Shown here: one piece after another, positions 10,985 through 21,234 of the stretch
Position numbering within the stretch: the stretch's first letter is position 1
How the letters are laid out: each line of letters starts with the position of its first letter
Assembly (NCBI GenBank): GCA_010015655.1
Contig: ML976661.1
Span: 197,936-261,935 of the forward strand
Direction of reading: 5' to 3'
DNA length: 64,000 nt
Source of the DNA: Bimuria novae-zelandiae CBS 107.79
Taxonomy: Eukaryota; Ascomycota; Dothideomycetes; Pleosporales; Didymosphaeriaceae
The notes under the pieces: generated by a model
Databases searched by the model: none
What the model saw: only the letters and a program-made list of their open reading frames with translations
Told to the model about the DNA's origin: nothing
Position numbers and translations under genes: made by a program

Positions 10985-12441
10985 TCACTTGATGTACTTC
11001 TTCAGCCCTCTCAGCCGTTCCTGTGCCGTCTCCAGCACGTCGTCGTCCTTGCACACTGCGAACCGCAGCCAATCCTCTACAATGTGCGCGTTCTGTGGTG
11101 TGAAGAACTCGGTCGGCGGGATGGCCGCGACGCCCACTTCGGTGATCAAGAACCAGCTCAGCTTGAAATCCCGGGGCCGTTCCGCAACGTGCGGCGGGAA
11201 CTGGTAGTCATCAGGCAACCTGACTTTGGACATGTTCACCAAGACGAAGTACCCGCCTTCTGGATCGGAGTAGGGCAGGCCCAGCTCGTCCCAGATAGCG
11301 TTAAATTTGTCCATCTTGCCCTTCATCTCGCGCTTGGATTCTTCCCAGAAGTTGTGCGCGTCCGCCTGCTCGAAGCCGATGGCAGTCGCCTCCTGGAGCG
11401 GCGAGACGGAGGAGTAGCAGATGCGCGTGTGCGCTGCGCTCACATACTTGATGAGGTGTTCAGGCCCGATCAGCCAACCCACGCGCCAGCCCGTCGCGTA
11501 GAAGTTCTTACCACCAGAGCCTACCGTCAATGTGAGCTTTGCCACCTCTGGCGAGAGGGTCGCGACGCGCGTGAAGGGCACATAGTATAGACGGTCGTAG
11601 ACTTCGTCAGACAGGATGATGATGTTGTGCTTGACGCATATGTCTGCGATGGCCTGCAGTTCGGCTTTGGAGAAGACCTTGCCGATGGGGTTGTGGGGGC
11701 TGTTGAGCACGATCATGCGCGTTTTGGGCGTGATGGCCTTCTCAAACTCGGCGATGTCGATGGTCCACTCGGCTGCTGAGGTTGTCATGGTCGCGCCCTC
11801 CTTGGGCGGGTGCATGGGCACATATACGACCTTGCCGCCCGGCATTTCTATGTTGCTGATGTATTGGTCGAAGAACGGCTCAAAGACAATGACCTCGTCG
11901 CCCTGCTCCAGGAACGCCATGAAAGCGCTCAGCATGCCCTCATTTGCGCCCGTTGTGATGGTGACCTCCTTCTCCGGGTCGATTGTGTGTCCGAAGAAGG
12001 GCGAATATGCGTCTGCGATGGCCTTCTTGAGCCGGGGACGACCTTTGGTGGGCGAGTACTGGTTGCATTCTACCTTGTCGAGAGCGGATTTTGCGGCGTC
12101 GAGGACGAACTTGGGAGGGTTGTAGCCGAAGAAGCCCTGGCCCATGTTCACGATGGGTTGGACGGGCGAAGCGGCGGCCGCTTCGTTGACAATGGACCTA
12201 GACAGCACTCAGCCACCTCTACAAGCTTCGTTTTGGGGGATTTACAAGCTCACCAAACATCCTGCTTCTGGCCTGCAACGCGCGCAGCGGGCTTGAAAGG
12301 GTCTTCGCGGCGGGTGGTTGCTGACATTGCGCGCAGCGGGGGAGCAGAGGTGACGTTATTCGATGCTTTGTTGACTGGTCTCACGGGCAATCGGTGGAGT
12401 GCGCGAATTTGTCTTGCAGCTGAAGATGCAATGGGCCGCAT
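10985..12441 (-). CDS. BNA3: Kynurenine aminotransferase / cysteine-S-conjugate beta-lyase-like aminotransferase (BNA3 family)
   Basis: PLP-dependent fold-type I aminotransferase that converts kynurenine (and related substrates) with 2-oxoglutarate to kynurenic acid. Exon 1 is 12254-12441, a 56-nt intron occupies 12198-12253, and exon 2 is 10985-12197, giving about 466 aa; an upstream in-frame ATG at 12468 would add 9 residues. Family motifs: VNMGQGFFGYNPP at the start of the fold, NSPHNPIGK, SDEVYDRL, and the PLP-lysine motif SGGKNFYATGWRVGW (Lys at about residue 293). The first 60 residues are rich in Arg/Ser/Ala and lack acidic residues early on, which suggests a mitochondrial presequence, although dual targeting is possible. 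It is divergent from MGS1, with about 355 bp between the start codons. Confidence 0.9.
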
Positions 12442-12796
12442 GGCAGAGGGTCGCAGCTGCTCTACCAAGATCAGATAAATTCGTCTGCTGCATTGCGTGC
12501 TTCACGAAATCGCGCCGGCCCGTGCCGTCATCAGCCGCCGCTGTCTCCGAGTTCGCTCCGCTTAGCAAGACGCAGGCAGCTGCTCTGGTCGTGTTTGTGT
12601 GCAGCAACCATTACGACAATTTTGCATACCGTGCCATGTTGGGCTCATAGCACAGTAGTCACTTCTGCGGGATCTACATTAATAGAGCGTGCATGCTGGA
12701 GCGGTGCCCATTTGATATCAAGTTTGCCAGACGCGTCGGCGCCGCTTGGTTTACGCGACGTGACAGCCTCCACTTCCATGTGCACCCATTGTCGAC

Positions 12797-14380
12797 ATGG
12801 TCGCCTGCCCACTGTGCAATAAGCCAGTCACGCACAACCTCATTAACGAGCACATCGACAGCGGATGTGTCGAGCATGTCATCGAGCAGAATGACACGCC
12901 CACGACGCAGAAGACGCACAGCTTCTTCACCCCGGCCGTCCGAAAGGCCGCAAGCTCCGCGAAGAATGGCAACCCGGCATCGTCACCCATAGCACCACCC
13001 GCCGCCACACAGCGGCCCAAGACGCCTCCGCCAGGCACGAAGCGATCGCTTGATGACCCCAACGGAGAGCCGGCGTCACCCACGGCGGCGCGGCGCAAGA
13101 AGCTCAAGGCGGTCGAAGATGTGGCACCGCTGGCAGAGCGAATGCGGCCCATGAAGCTCGACGACGTCTTTGGACAGGAGCTGATTGGGCCCAACGGCCT
13201 CCTGCGCGGCATGCTGGAGAGCAACAAGATCCCCTCGATGGTGCTCTGGGGCAAGTCGGGCACCGGCAAGACTACCATCGCAAGAATCATCGCGAACGCG
13301 TCCGGCTCGAGATTCGTCGAAATCAACAGCACAAGCACCAAGCTGGAGGAAGTGCGCAAGATATTCTCCGAAGCCTCGAAAGACCTGCAGCTCACAGGAC
13401 GTCGAACAATCGTCTTTTGCGATGAGATTCATCGCTTTTCCAAAACACAGCAAGATGCCTTTCTCGGACCCGTCGAAAGTGGCACCATCACGCTCATCGC
13501 TGCGACGACCGAAAACCCGAGCTTCAAAGTCATAAGCGCCCTGTTGTCGCGCTGTCGGACCTTGACGCTCGACGACTTGAGCGACCATGACCTCGTCAAG
13601 ATTCTGGAGCGCGCCATGGCTGCCGAAGGGTGCACATCTGAGCTGTTGGACACGGAGATGTTGCGATACTTTGCCTCGTTCTCGGATGGCGATGCGCGGA
13701 CTGCTCTCAATCTACTGGAGCTTGCCATGAGCCTTTCGAAGAACCCCGACATCACCAAAGACGACATTAAGAAGCGCCTGACCAAGACATTGGTATACGA
13801 TCGTGCCGGCGACCAGCACTACGAGAACATATCTGCGCTGCACAAGTCGATACGTGGCTCCGATCCAGACGCTTCGCTATACTACCTCACAAGGATGCTC
13901 AAGTCGGGCGAAGATCCTCGATATATTGCGCGGCGTCTTATTGTCGTCGCATCCGAGGATGTGGGCCTCGCAGACAACAGCATGCTCTCCCTCGCGACAG
14001 CCACCTACAGCGCATGCGAGAAAATTGGAATGCCCGAATGCAGCATCAACCTCAGTCACTGTGTCGTCGCCCTCAGTCTTGCACCCAAGTCTACTCGCGC
14101 GTACCGTGGACTACGAGCCGCCGAGGCCGCCTTACAAGAACCAGGTGTCGCCAGCTTACCCATTCCATACCATCTGCGAAACGCTCCGACAAGGCTCATG
14201 AAGGAGATGGGATACGCCCAGGGTTACAAGTACAATCCAGATTATCTAGATGGCAAGGTGAAGCAGGAGTACCTGCCCGAGGGTCTCAGAGGGCGAGCGT
14301 TTCTGGAAGACACAGATCTCGGTACCAAAATCGACGAGGATTTGGTAGAAGAAGAGCTGAGACCGGAGGTGGATGACTAG
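12797..14380 (+). CDS. MGS1: Mgs1/WRNIP1-type AAA ATPase (DNA replication maintenance)
   Basis: Single-exon gene for 527 aa. The N-terminus is a UBZ-type ubiquitin-binding zinc finger (Cys4, Cys7, His19, Cys24: CPLCNKPV...INEHIDSGC), then a basic, Pro-rich linker, then the clamp-loader-like AAA core: Walker A GKSGTGKT (about 151-158), Walker B FCDEIHRF (about 206-213), sensor 1 AATTENPSF, and the C-terminal MgsA/WRNIP1 oligomerisation region (RAYRGLRAAEAAL, PYHLRNAPTRLMKEMGY). Mgs1 proteins act at stalled forks with ubiquitinated PCNA and DNA polymerase delta. Length and domain order are normal, so it appears intact. Confidence 0.95.
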   Translation: MVACPLCNKPVTHNLINEHIDSGCVEHVIEQNDTPTTQKTHSFFTPAVRKAASSAKNGNPASSPIAPPAATQRPKTPPPGTKRSLDDPNGEPASPTAARRKKLKAVEDVAPLAERMRPMKLDDVFGQELIGPNGLLRGMLESNKIPSMVLWGKSGTGKTTIARIIANASGSRFVEINSTSTKLEEVRKIFSEASKDLQLTGRRTIVFCDEIHRFSKTQQDAFLGPVESGTITLIAATTENPSFKVISALLSRCRTLTLDDLSDHDLVKILERAMAAEGCTSELLDTEMLRYFASFSDGDARTALNLLELAMSLSKNPDITKDDIKKRLTKTLVYDRAGDQHYENISALHKSIRGSDPDASLYYLTRMLKSGEDPRYIARRLIVVASEDVGLADNSMLSLATATYSACEKIGMPECSINLSHCVVALSLAPKSTRAYRGLRAAEAALQEPGVASLPIPYHLRNAPTRLMKEMGYAQGYKYNPDYLDGKVKQEYLPEGLRGRAFLEDTDLGTKIDEDLVEEELRPEVDD

Positions 14381-15068
14381 TAGACGTCTATTCTGTCTGC
14401 TTTGCATTCCTGCCGTGTAGAAAGTGAGGGTTTAGATACAGGCGTTCTGATGGCGAAATGCGATACCCAGAGGGCGTCCTTACACTAGTTATTACGTTAC
14501 AAGCAATGGATTCGCCCAAGCCAATCAAGTTCTTGCAGACCGCGTTCCGTCTATTTTTAACAATTGCTAATGCTGTGTAGATCACGCTCAGGAGCACGAC
14601 GTGACCCCGGTATGCCCAGGCCGGTATTTGCAGCCACGCCAGCATTCATTCGTCCGAATTGTCAACCTCGTCGTATTCAGGGCGCTACCTTTTCGGGCAT
14701 GAATGCGATTGTCGTATAGTAATATCCTAGAAACAACGGGTGCTCGCTCCCTATGGGCAGGATTCCGCGAGATTTTGCGAAGTGGAAATGACATTCGACC
14801 TAAGCGGCAGCTACCGGTGCGTGAACAGCGCACCAGTGCGGCATCCGGACCTCAAATCTGAGCAACACTACAAGAATTCCGACCTGGTGGTACAGTAACG
14901 AGTACTGTCGCGGGAAGCGAACAACAATAAACCTCATTCGCAGAAGAAAGTCATAGCGTTCATTTCTTTAAGGCTCGACACGCCGCACTCCAACTCGGCC
15001 GAATTGCCTCCATTCTGGGAAACCCTCCACGCGCCAAGGCAGAAACTACAATCTCTCTGACTTGCATG
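14381..15068. other. Intergenic stretch
   Basis: I see no gene in this stretch between the MGS1 stop and the Fot1-like transposon. Base composition is ordinary. Confidence 0.5.
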
Positions 15069-15070
15069 TA

Positions 15071-16959
15071 CTCGCCCCACACGCCAACCGGAGGTTGGCC
15101 CTGCGCAGCCCAACGTAACTTCGCAGCCTAACGTAACTTTTCGTCGCGGATTTTTCTATTTTCTTAATAAACAACCCATAACTATACCTAAATATTATAG
15201 CAAAAGCTATAAAATTAAGCAGCGTATCTCTAATTATCTCTCTAGTTTTTCTAGCTTAGAAATACCTAATTTTGCAGCTGTAGCACGCGAATGGAGCGTG
15301 CCTGTTTCGCGACTTTGAGCGCGCGCTGGAGGCCGGATCAGCCGCCATAACTGTAGCGGCACGAATCTACGACTCTTAGAGACCTAGGATAAAGCGCTAA
15401 AGTTATATATACGTCGCTGCGACACTATTAGCATGCTATACCTTATACTATAGTTAAAAAGTGCTACTTAATATATCCTTAATCGCGCGCACCCTAATAG
15501 CAGAGCTCCCTTACTTAGTAAGGACTAGCTATCGCGATAGCTATTAAGAAATCTAAACTATCGCTGTATAAAGTAAAAGTCGTAGCATATTAATTATATA
15601 ATAATAGCGACGTTTAAAGCTTACAGCTATTATTTTATTAAGCTTAAAAAGGTGATATACACCTACGGCGTTACCCTATTAGACACTTATAATATAGACA
15701 AAACCGGCTTCCGCATAGGCGTTAGTAGTAATTAATAGATTATTACTATAGAGTTTAATTATCCTTATATCTCTATGTTAGAGACGTCGCGCGATTATAT
15801 TACAAGTATTAAATTAATCTTTAGCGATAGAGAGGTGCTCGAACCTATACTTATTATACAGGCCGTTAATTACCTTTATTACTAGTATATAAATACGGCG
15901 CTGCCTAATAGCTATATAATCGCTATATTAATATTAGGATACGCTAATAACTCTATTTTAATAAAGTAGCTAAAGTTCTTTAAAATATAAACACGCGCGC
16001 GCTAGAAAGGCGCATAGTAATTACTTATATTTAATAGATTTAGTAGCTACCTTACTATTAAGTTTATATAGTTCTGCGATAATTATAAGATACTCCCCTT
16101 CTTACTATTACTATATTTATCACATTATCTACAGCCTCTAGACGTTGTCTATTTTTAGCTATTAAAGCAGAATTACAAAAAGGCTATAAAAATAGCCACC
16201 CGAACTGGCTATATAGACTTTAACAAAGTCGAATTTCTACATGCGATCTATAGGATTAGGATAGATATATTTAAGCGCAGCACAATCCTAAGCGCTTAAG
16301 AGAAAGCTAGAATCTTTCTATTTAATTTAGAGCTTGTTTACATGAAGCTGCCAGCACCTATCTAGACGCTATCCCTATTAGTTCTATCTGCTATTAATTT
16401 AAGCCCTATCGCTAATATACCTACAGCATATTAGCGGCAGCATCAAAAAATGTCGCGCGCCCTAGAGAGAAGCAATATATTAAGCAAGAGGCTTACAAAA
16501 TTCCTAGAAAGCTCGTAATTGCTAATTAATAGTCTCGCGCTAGCCTAGCGCGACTTTATAAATATTACCGCAACAGCTTAATAACACTAAAAAAGGCAGA
16601 TTAAAGATAAAAAGCTAGTATAAAAAAGTAGTGTAGTAACTGTCAAAGCAGCGCGATAAGCAATTAATTAATATATAAAGCTTAAGGCTTAAAAGGTTAC
16701 TCGAAAGGCTATAAAAACGTATAAGGACGCCTACTTACAGAGCCTATAAAATTAGCCCTAATAGGTCTTATCTCTTAGAGAGATGACTATAGATCCTGCC
16801 CTACTTGCTACACCAACTCCACTGTATATTAGCCTATATAATTGAAGTCTACGCTGTCAAAAGACTGGATCAATTTCGATTCTCTATATAAAGTTACGTT
16901 AGGCTGCGAAGTTACGTTGGGCTGCGCAGGGCCAACCTCCGGTTGGCGTGTGGGGCGAG
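15071..16959 (+). mobile_element. Fot1/pogo-like (Tc1/mariner superfamily) DNA transposon, RIP-degraded
   Basis: Terminal inverted repeats of 69 bp (15071-15139 and 16891-16959) start with CTCGCCCCACACGC and are flanked by TA (15069-15070 and 16960-16961). Each arm contains a short palindrome (CCAACCGGAGGTTGG). The 1.75-kb interior is AT-rich and full of stops, but aligns by eye with the intact transposase at 63351: a stretch around 15280-15350 matches its DNA-binding part and one near 15700 matches the catalytic DETGFRIG motif. The length is that expected of Fot1-like elements. It is an inactive, RIP-mutated copy on the plus strand. Confidence 0.88.
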
Positions 16960-16961
16960 TA

Positions 16962-17265
16962 CAGGGCCAACCCTCGCGCTCGCGATTGATCACACATAGA
17001 GTCGCACAACACTCTAGTCATCTCGTATTGGGAGATCATTGCCAACTTCCGCGTACAGCATGCTTAGCATTTTGGCGAGAACGGCCCCATGTGGCGTTAT
17101 GGTTGCTTGGTGAGTGTTGTGTGCTTTGCTTAAAGACGGGAACGCAGCCTCGTCCGCGAGAATCGGTTCCATATTTTCACAGTGTTTGTATCTTGACTCT
17201 GTGTCCCAGAACCCCACGTTAGCTTGCTCACTAAAAGAACTCCATAGAGCAATCACTAGCTCAAC
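16962..17265. other. Promoter-side stretch upstream of the CFEM gene
   Basis: No gene seen. It ends at the start codon of the CFEM-like gene. Confidence 0.45.
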
Positions 17266-17569
17266 ATGTCTCTAGAACAGCTCGACGGAGAATATGACCC
17301 ATTCAACGGCTACCCAGGCTATAGTATGATGGCGCCATGCATGCGCGACTGCGAAGAGAAAATAGGATTCAACGTGCGTATCTCACCCACATTTCTCACA
17401 CGAGCTAATGACTCTCGTAGGGTTGCGACAACTCAAACTGTTGGTGCAAGAAAAACAATCTGGATAGGAGAACCAGCCAGCTTGAGCGATGCGCCTCTAC
17501 ATCGTGCACCTTCGCCGACATGAACACTCAGACAGATGTAAACATGCTCAGCGGAATCCAAGTGCAGTA

Positions 17570-19106
17570 CGGAGGAGCCTTTCAAAAGTCCTTGCTGACA
17601 GGGGTAAGCGCCACACGACAGGGGGGTTTCCAAATACGGCAAATACGTCCGATTTGTATAGCAGTTACCTAACTCTACCAATATTTTGACCTTCCTTATA
17701 CTCGTTGCCGCTCAAGTTTAATAATCTTCTGAATATGAATAGGAATACGTTTAATCCATGCCTGAATCTTATCCGGAGGTAGCTCCTTCCAGCACTGCTC
17801 CCACGCACGTACTGCTTCTGCTCGGCTCTTTGGCGCCCCTTTCTTTGTAGTACGCCTCTTCATCCATGGCCAGCAAGGCTCAATCGCGTTCAAATCAGGC
17901 GAGTTCCCACACCAGAGTAATCGCTGAACGCCCTCCCAGCTATATATATAGCTCTGTACGTAGTGATTATGGGCAGGTGCCTTATCCTCTTGAACAACTG
18001 TTCCTGGCCGTTCAGCTTGACATTGCTTTGCAAAAGGAATCAGCTTTGGATATAAGATAGTTGTCTGATATCGATACCAGTCAATTCCTGATCCTAATCC
18101 TCGGCCTCGGCTAAGCTTGCCAGTTTTTGTATTCCACTTCCATTGGGGCCGCTTGCCAGGCTTTGTACGCAGACCAAGGCGCCAGATACCAGTCTCAAGC
18201 TCCCACTGCTCTTTCATAATAGGCTCAAGTTTTTGATTCAGCTCTTCAATTTTTTTAATAGCAGCTTCTTTCTCTTGCTTTGTCTCTGGTGTCCAGCAAT
18301 GGCAGGGCCCCCGCTGATCGTAGGAGAAGCAGCCCCAGAACATGAATTCGGAATAGCCTTTCCATCTCTCACGAATACAGCTGCGTACGAAGGCTTCGTC
18401 TACTTTCCGCCATACTCGGTACCCCCCTCGTCTATGAAGAAGAACGACCGACGTCTCGTCAGACCAAATAACATTCTTCCAGTCCTCTATTGTCCAATCG
18501 CGATGTTGAAGGCACCACTTAAGTCGCTCTTCCTTCATTTTCTTCGTCAACCCAGGCTTCCTCGTCGGTTTGGTCTTCTTGAATCCCGCTGCCCGTAGGA
18601 TCCTCCATACTGACGTAGCTGATATATTGAAGCCTTGTTGGCTAAGCGTACCAGCAATATCAGCGCACGACTTCTCTCGTCCGTAGCGGTCGGTGCGTAC
18701 AGTATTGACAACCTTCTCAGAGACCTCAGCTCGCTTTGACGGTCTACCAGAGCGCGGGGCATCTTCAAGGTAGCGATTATTGATTATAAGTGGCCGCAGG
18801 GCTGGGTCAAAACCTCGTGCGATAGCTCGGCCGTATATCGAATCAATCGTCCGCGTCGGGATCCTTGTCAGTTCATAGATCTCATTACTAGACTTGCCAG
18901 TAGCCTTAAGGCTTACAATAAGCGCACGAGTAGGGATATCGTAGGGAGCCATGATAGAGTAGAATAGTATAGATTTACTGTAGAGAGTAGCTCTACAAAA
19001 GAGCTGAGGGCGCAAAGGCCACGTTGGCTCGGAGCAGTTGCCGGATCTGGGTTATGGCTAAGATATCCTTGTCGGCGCTAGCAAGGACTTTTGAAAGGCT
19101 CCTCCG
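17570..19106 (-). mobile_element. Tc1/mariner-type transposon with intact transposase
   Basis: 27-bp perfect terminal inverted repeats (17570-17596 and 19080-19106, starting CGGAGGAGCCTTTCAAAAGT) are flanked by TA (17568-17569 and 19107-19108). The 1,537-bp element has ordinary GC content and no RIP mutation, unlike most repeats in the window. It lies inside a Tyr codon of the CFEM gene. Confidence 0.93.
17696..18952 (-). CDS. Tc1/mariner-family transposase
   Basis: Open frame of 418 aa from the Met of MAPYDIPTRALI; the frame is open to 19015. The N-terminal third has helix-turn-helix features (ALIVSLKATGKSSNEIYELT, SATSVWRILRAAGF). The catalytic DDE/D triad is recognisable: IWSDETSV (first Asp), VVQEDKAPAHNH (second Asp), and NSPDLNAIEPCW (Glu). 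A charged insertion of about 60 aa (ETKQEKEAAIKKIEELNQKL) lies between the first two acids, as in several fungal mariner-like families. No internal stop or frameshift is present, so the element may be mobile or very recently inserted. Confidence 0.9.
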   Translation of the reverse strand: MAPYDIPTRALIVSLKATGKSSNEIYELTRIPTRTIDSIYGRAIARGFDPALRPLIINNRYLEDAPRSGRPSKRAEVSEKVVNTVRTDRYGREKSCADIAGTLSQQGFNISATSVWRILRAAGFKKTKPTRKPGLTKKMKEERLKWCLQHRDWTIEDWKNVIWSDETSVVLLHRRGGYRVWRKVDEAFVRSCIRERWKGYSEFMFWGCFSYDQRGPCHCWTPETKQEKEAAIKKIEELNQKLEPIMKEQWELETGIWRLGLRTKPGKRPQWKWNTKTGKLSRGRGLGSGIDWYRYQTTILYPKLIPFAKQCQAERPGTVVQEDKAPAHNHYVQSYIYSWEGVQRLLWCGNSPDLNAIEPCWPWMKRRTTKKGAPKSRAEAVRAWEQCWKELPPDKIQAWIKRIPIHIQKIIKLERQRV

Positions 19107-20333
19107 TACTGTGTAGACCGAAGCATCAGTCCTGCGGGAATGACTATACGTTCTACTGTAGAGGCTCAGACTACTTCGGACACCGGCAGCAGTCCATCTG
19201 AGACTGCGATTGTGCCCAGCACCGTCGGTTCTAGTGCTACTTTGGGGTCGAGCACAAGGTCGAGGCCTACCAGCGGGCCTTCAAGTACGGGTGGTGAGTT
19301 ATCTTTATATCTCCTTGATGGTGCTTTCTCCATCAATCGGCTGCCCTTCGTTGTCGTCTTCCATGACAGTTCTAGCATCTCACCTGACACCACTCAGCAC
19401 CCTCTTCCACTTCCCTAACGCCTGCCACTTCACTGTCCGAGTTATCCAGTACTTCTTCCTTCATCAAAGCGCAGCGCCTCCTTACTAACTCAGCATAGAT
19501 CCCTCATCCGCGAGCTCAACCAGCACGCCCGCCGCCTCCAGCTCCAGCTCCAGCTCCGGCATGTCCACCGCAGCCAAAGCCGGCATTGCCATCGGCGCCG
19601 TCTTCTGCGTCCTCGTCGCCATTCTCATCGCAGTCCTGCTCTTCCGCCGCCGCAAACGTACCCCACAATATCCCCCAGAGTACTCCCAAGCACCACCTCC
19701 AATGGCTCCCGCACCGTATGCACCGCCTCCTCAGCAGCCTTTGCAAGTGCAAACCACAGGCGGCGCCAGCTTCGCAGCCAGTAAGCCAGAAGTCAGCCCT
19801 ATCGAGGAAAAAACGCCCACCTACGCTGTCACGCGTAAGGAGGTGCGCGGCGGGAGCGGCGTGGCGAGCCCGCTGTCGCAGGGTACGCCCGTGATGAAGC
19901 ATGCGTCGCCTTTGCCGGCGCATTCGCCCGCGCCGACGGAGGTCGCGGGCAGCGTGCCGCTGCCGAGGCACGAGGTTCCCAGTGATGCTTCGCCTGGTGC
20001 TTATCAGGATGGAGGTCCAGACGGTGGCCAGGGACGCTGGGTCTATGAGGTTAGCGGGTCGCAGCAGGGTCATGGGCAGGGGCGAGATGGGGCTTTTGAG
20101 CTGGGGAGTGGACGGTAGAAGGATGGTATGTGATGTGAGTCGCCAAAAAAAAACGCGGCTAATCAGACTCTAGCTTGCGTTACACCACGGATTCACTTTA
20201 CATGATACTATCCTTTGGAAGATATCTTCTTGAAGATCTCTGTTGTATTGGCTAGCAGAGATAATACAGAGTGCTATTCTTTTCATACCCCGCTATGCCT
20301 CATCTCCCAGTGTATTGTTTCCACTCGCTTTGC

Positions 20334-20603
20334 TCATCCTTGTAGAGCACATTGTATACCACATCCCAGCCTTTTCTTCATCTTCAACATGCTTGAGCCA
20401 TCCGTCTTCAGATCCGTCACCAGCACTTTAAACTTGTTATCGTTGTCCAGGAATATCGAAGCTTCATACAAGGCCTTTCGAGCCTCTTCTAAATTGTCCG
20501 TTTCGAGCACTATTTCGGTCTCATGTGCGGGCGGAAGGTAATCAGACGTCGCGTAGGCAGCGGGTGCTGGTTGAAAGTATTTCTCAACGCGAAAGGCCGG
20601 CAT
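20334..20603 (-). CDS. Small hypothetical protein (89 aa)
   Basis: Compact frame with balanced composition: MPAFRVEKYFQPAPAAYATS, then an acidic helix region (ETEIVLETDNLEEARKALYE) and a basic C-terminus (LKMKKRLGC). No family is recognised. It is preferred over the overlapping plus-strand frame because it has a cleaner start and less biased composition. No intron or motif gives independent support. Confidence 0.45.
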   Translation of the reverse strand: MPAFRVEKYFQPAPAAYATSDYLPPAHETEIVLETDNLEEARKALYEASIFLDNDNKFKVLVTDLKTDGSSMLKMKKRLGCGIQCALQG

Positions 20604-21234
20604 CGTTCGCTGAAGGATTGAGGGTAGTGTTTCTGATCGGAGTATCGACGGGAACGGTGCAGTGTGTGGTGGACTGAAGGTGCGTTACAGGGAGCCTTGA
20701 TATATTATGCGGCTTTCGTGGTGAAGCACCGAATGATTCAGTACTCATGTGATATCCACAAACAAACTGTCACGCTCGGGTCTTCACAAAGCATGGCTGT
20801 GGTGATTTCGGGCTTGAGCGTTATTTTCCACCTGGACTCTTCTAGCGCCATGCGAAGGAAGGTGGCACAACAAGACCTTCATGAGCGAAGGCCGCCTATA
20901 TGTTGATTACCATAGGCACGTCGTTCAACCGCACCTACGCCTCACAGATGAGCTAATAGAAGCATTTTCGAAGATATACACTCGTGGTTCCACAAGTGTA
21001 GGGTCAATTCTCATTATCCCGGTAAGTGAATTGTTTCGAAGTCCCTATTGAATTTCACCGCGCCTTCCCTTTCTACCACGTGATAGAGTCTTCTTCCCTG
21101 CAGTCCGTTGACCTCGCACCTGCCAGTTTTTGCTTGACAGGCAGCCCCGCCACGTAGCTTGCACGACAGGCTGCGATCGTGCCTACTCTCGCACTCTTAG
21201 CTCTTTCCACACTCTCCCAATCTAGCCACCCACG
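20604..21234. other. Intergenic stretch
   Basis: I see no gene here. The last 150 bp are pyrimidine-rich, as is common before fungal start codons, and lead to the secreted-protein gene at 21235. Confidence 0.4.

Larger units (their letters stand above)
17266..20118 (+). pseudogene. CFEM-like domain protein with single transmembrane segment, exon split by Tc1/mariner element
   Basis: Exon 1 is 17266-17373, intron 17374-17420 (47 nt). Exon 2 runs 17421-17569 and resumes at 19109 after the transposon and its TA duplication, ending at 19293. Intron 19294-19498 (205 nt) leads to exon 3 at 19499-20118. The frame is exact through all joins. Eight cysteines fall in a CFEM-like pattern (APCMRDC, GCDNSNCWC, RCASTSC, QVQYC); the last Cys follows directly after the insertion. 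Then come a Ser/Thr-rich stalk, one transmembrane helix (AGIAIGAVFCVLVAILIAVL), an RRRKR stop-transfer and a Pro-rich cytoplasmic tail of about 150 aa. CFEM proteins sit at the cell surface (haem/iron capture, adhesion, infection structures). No signal peptide is visible before the first Cys, so an upstream exon may be missing. Confidence 0.68.
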
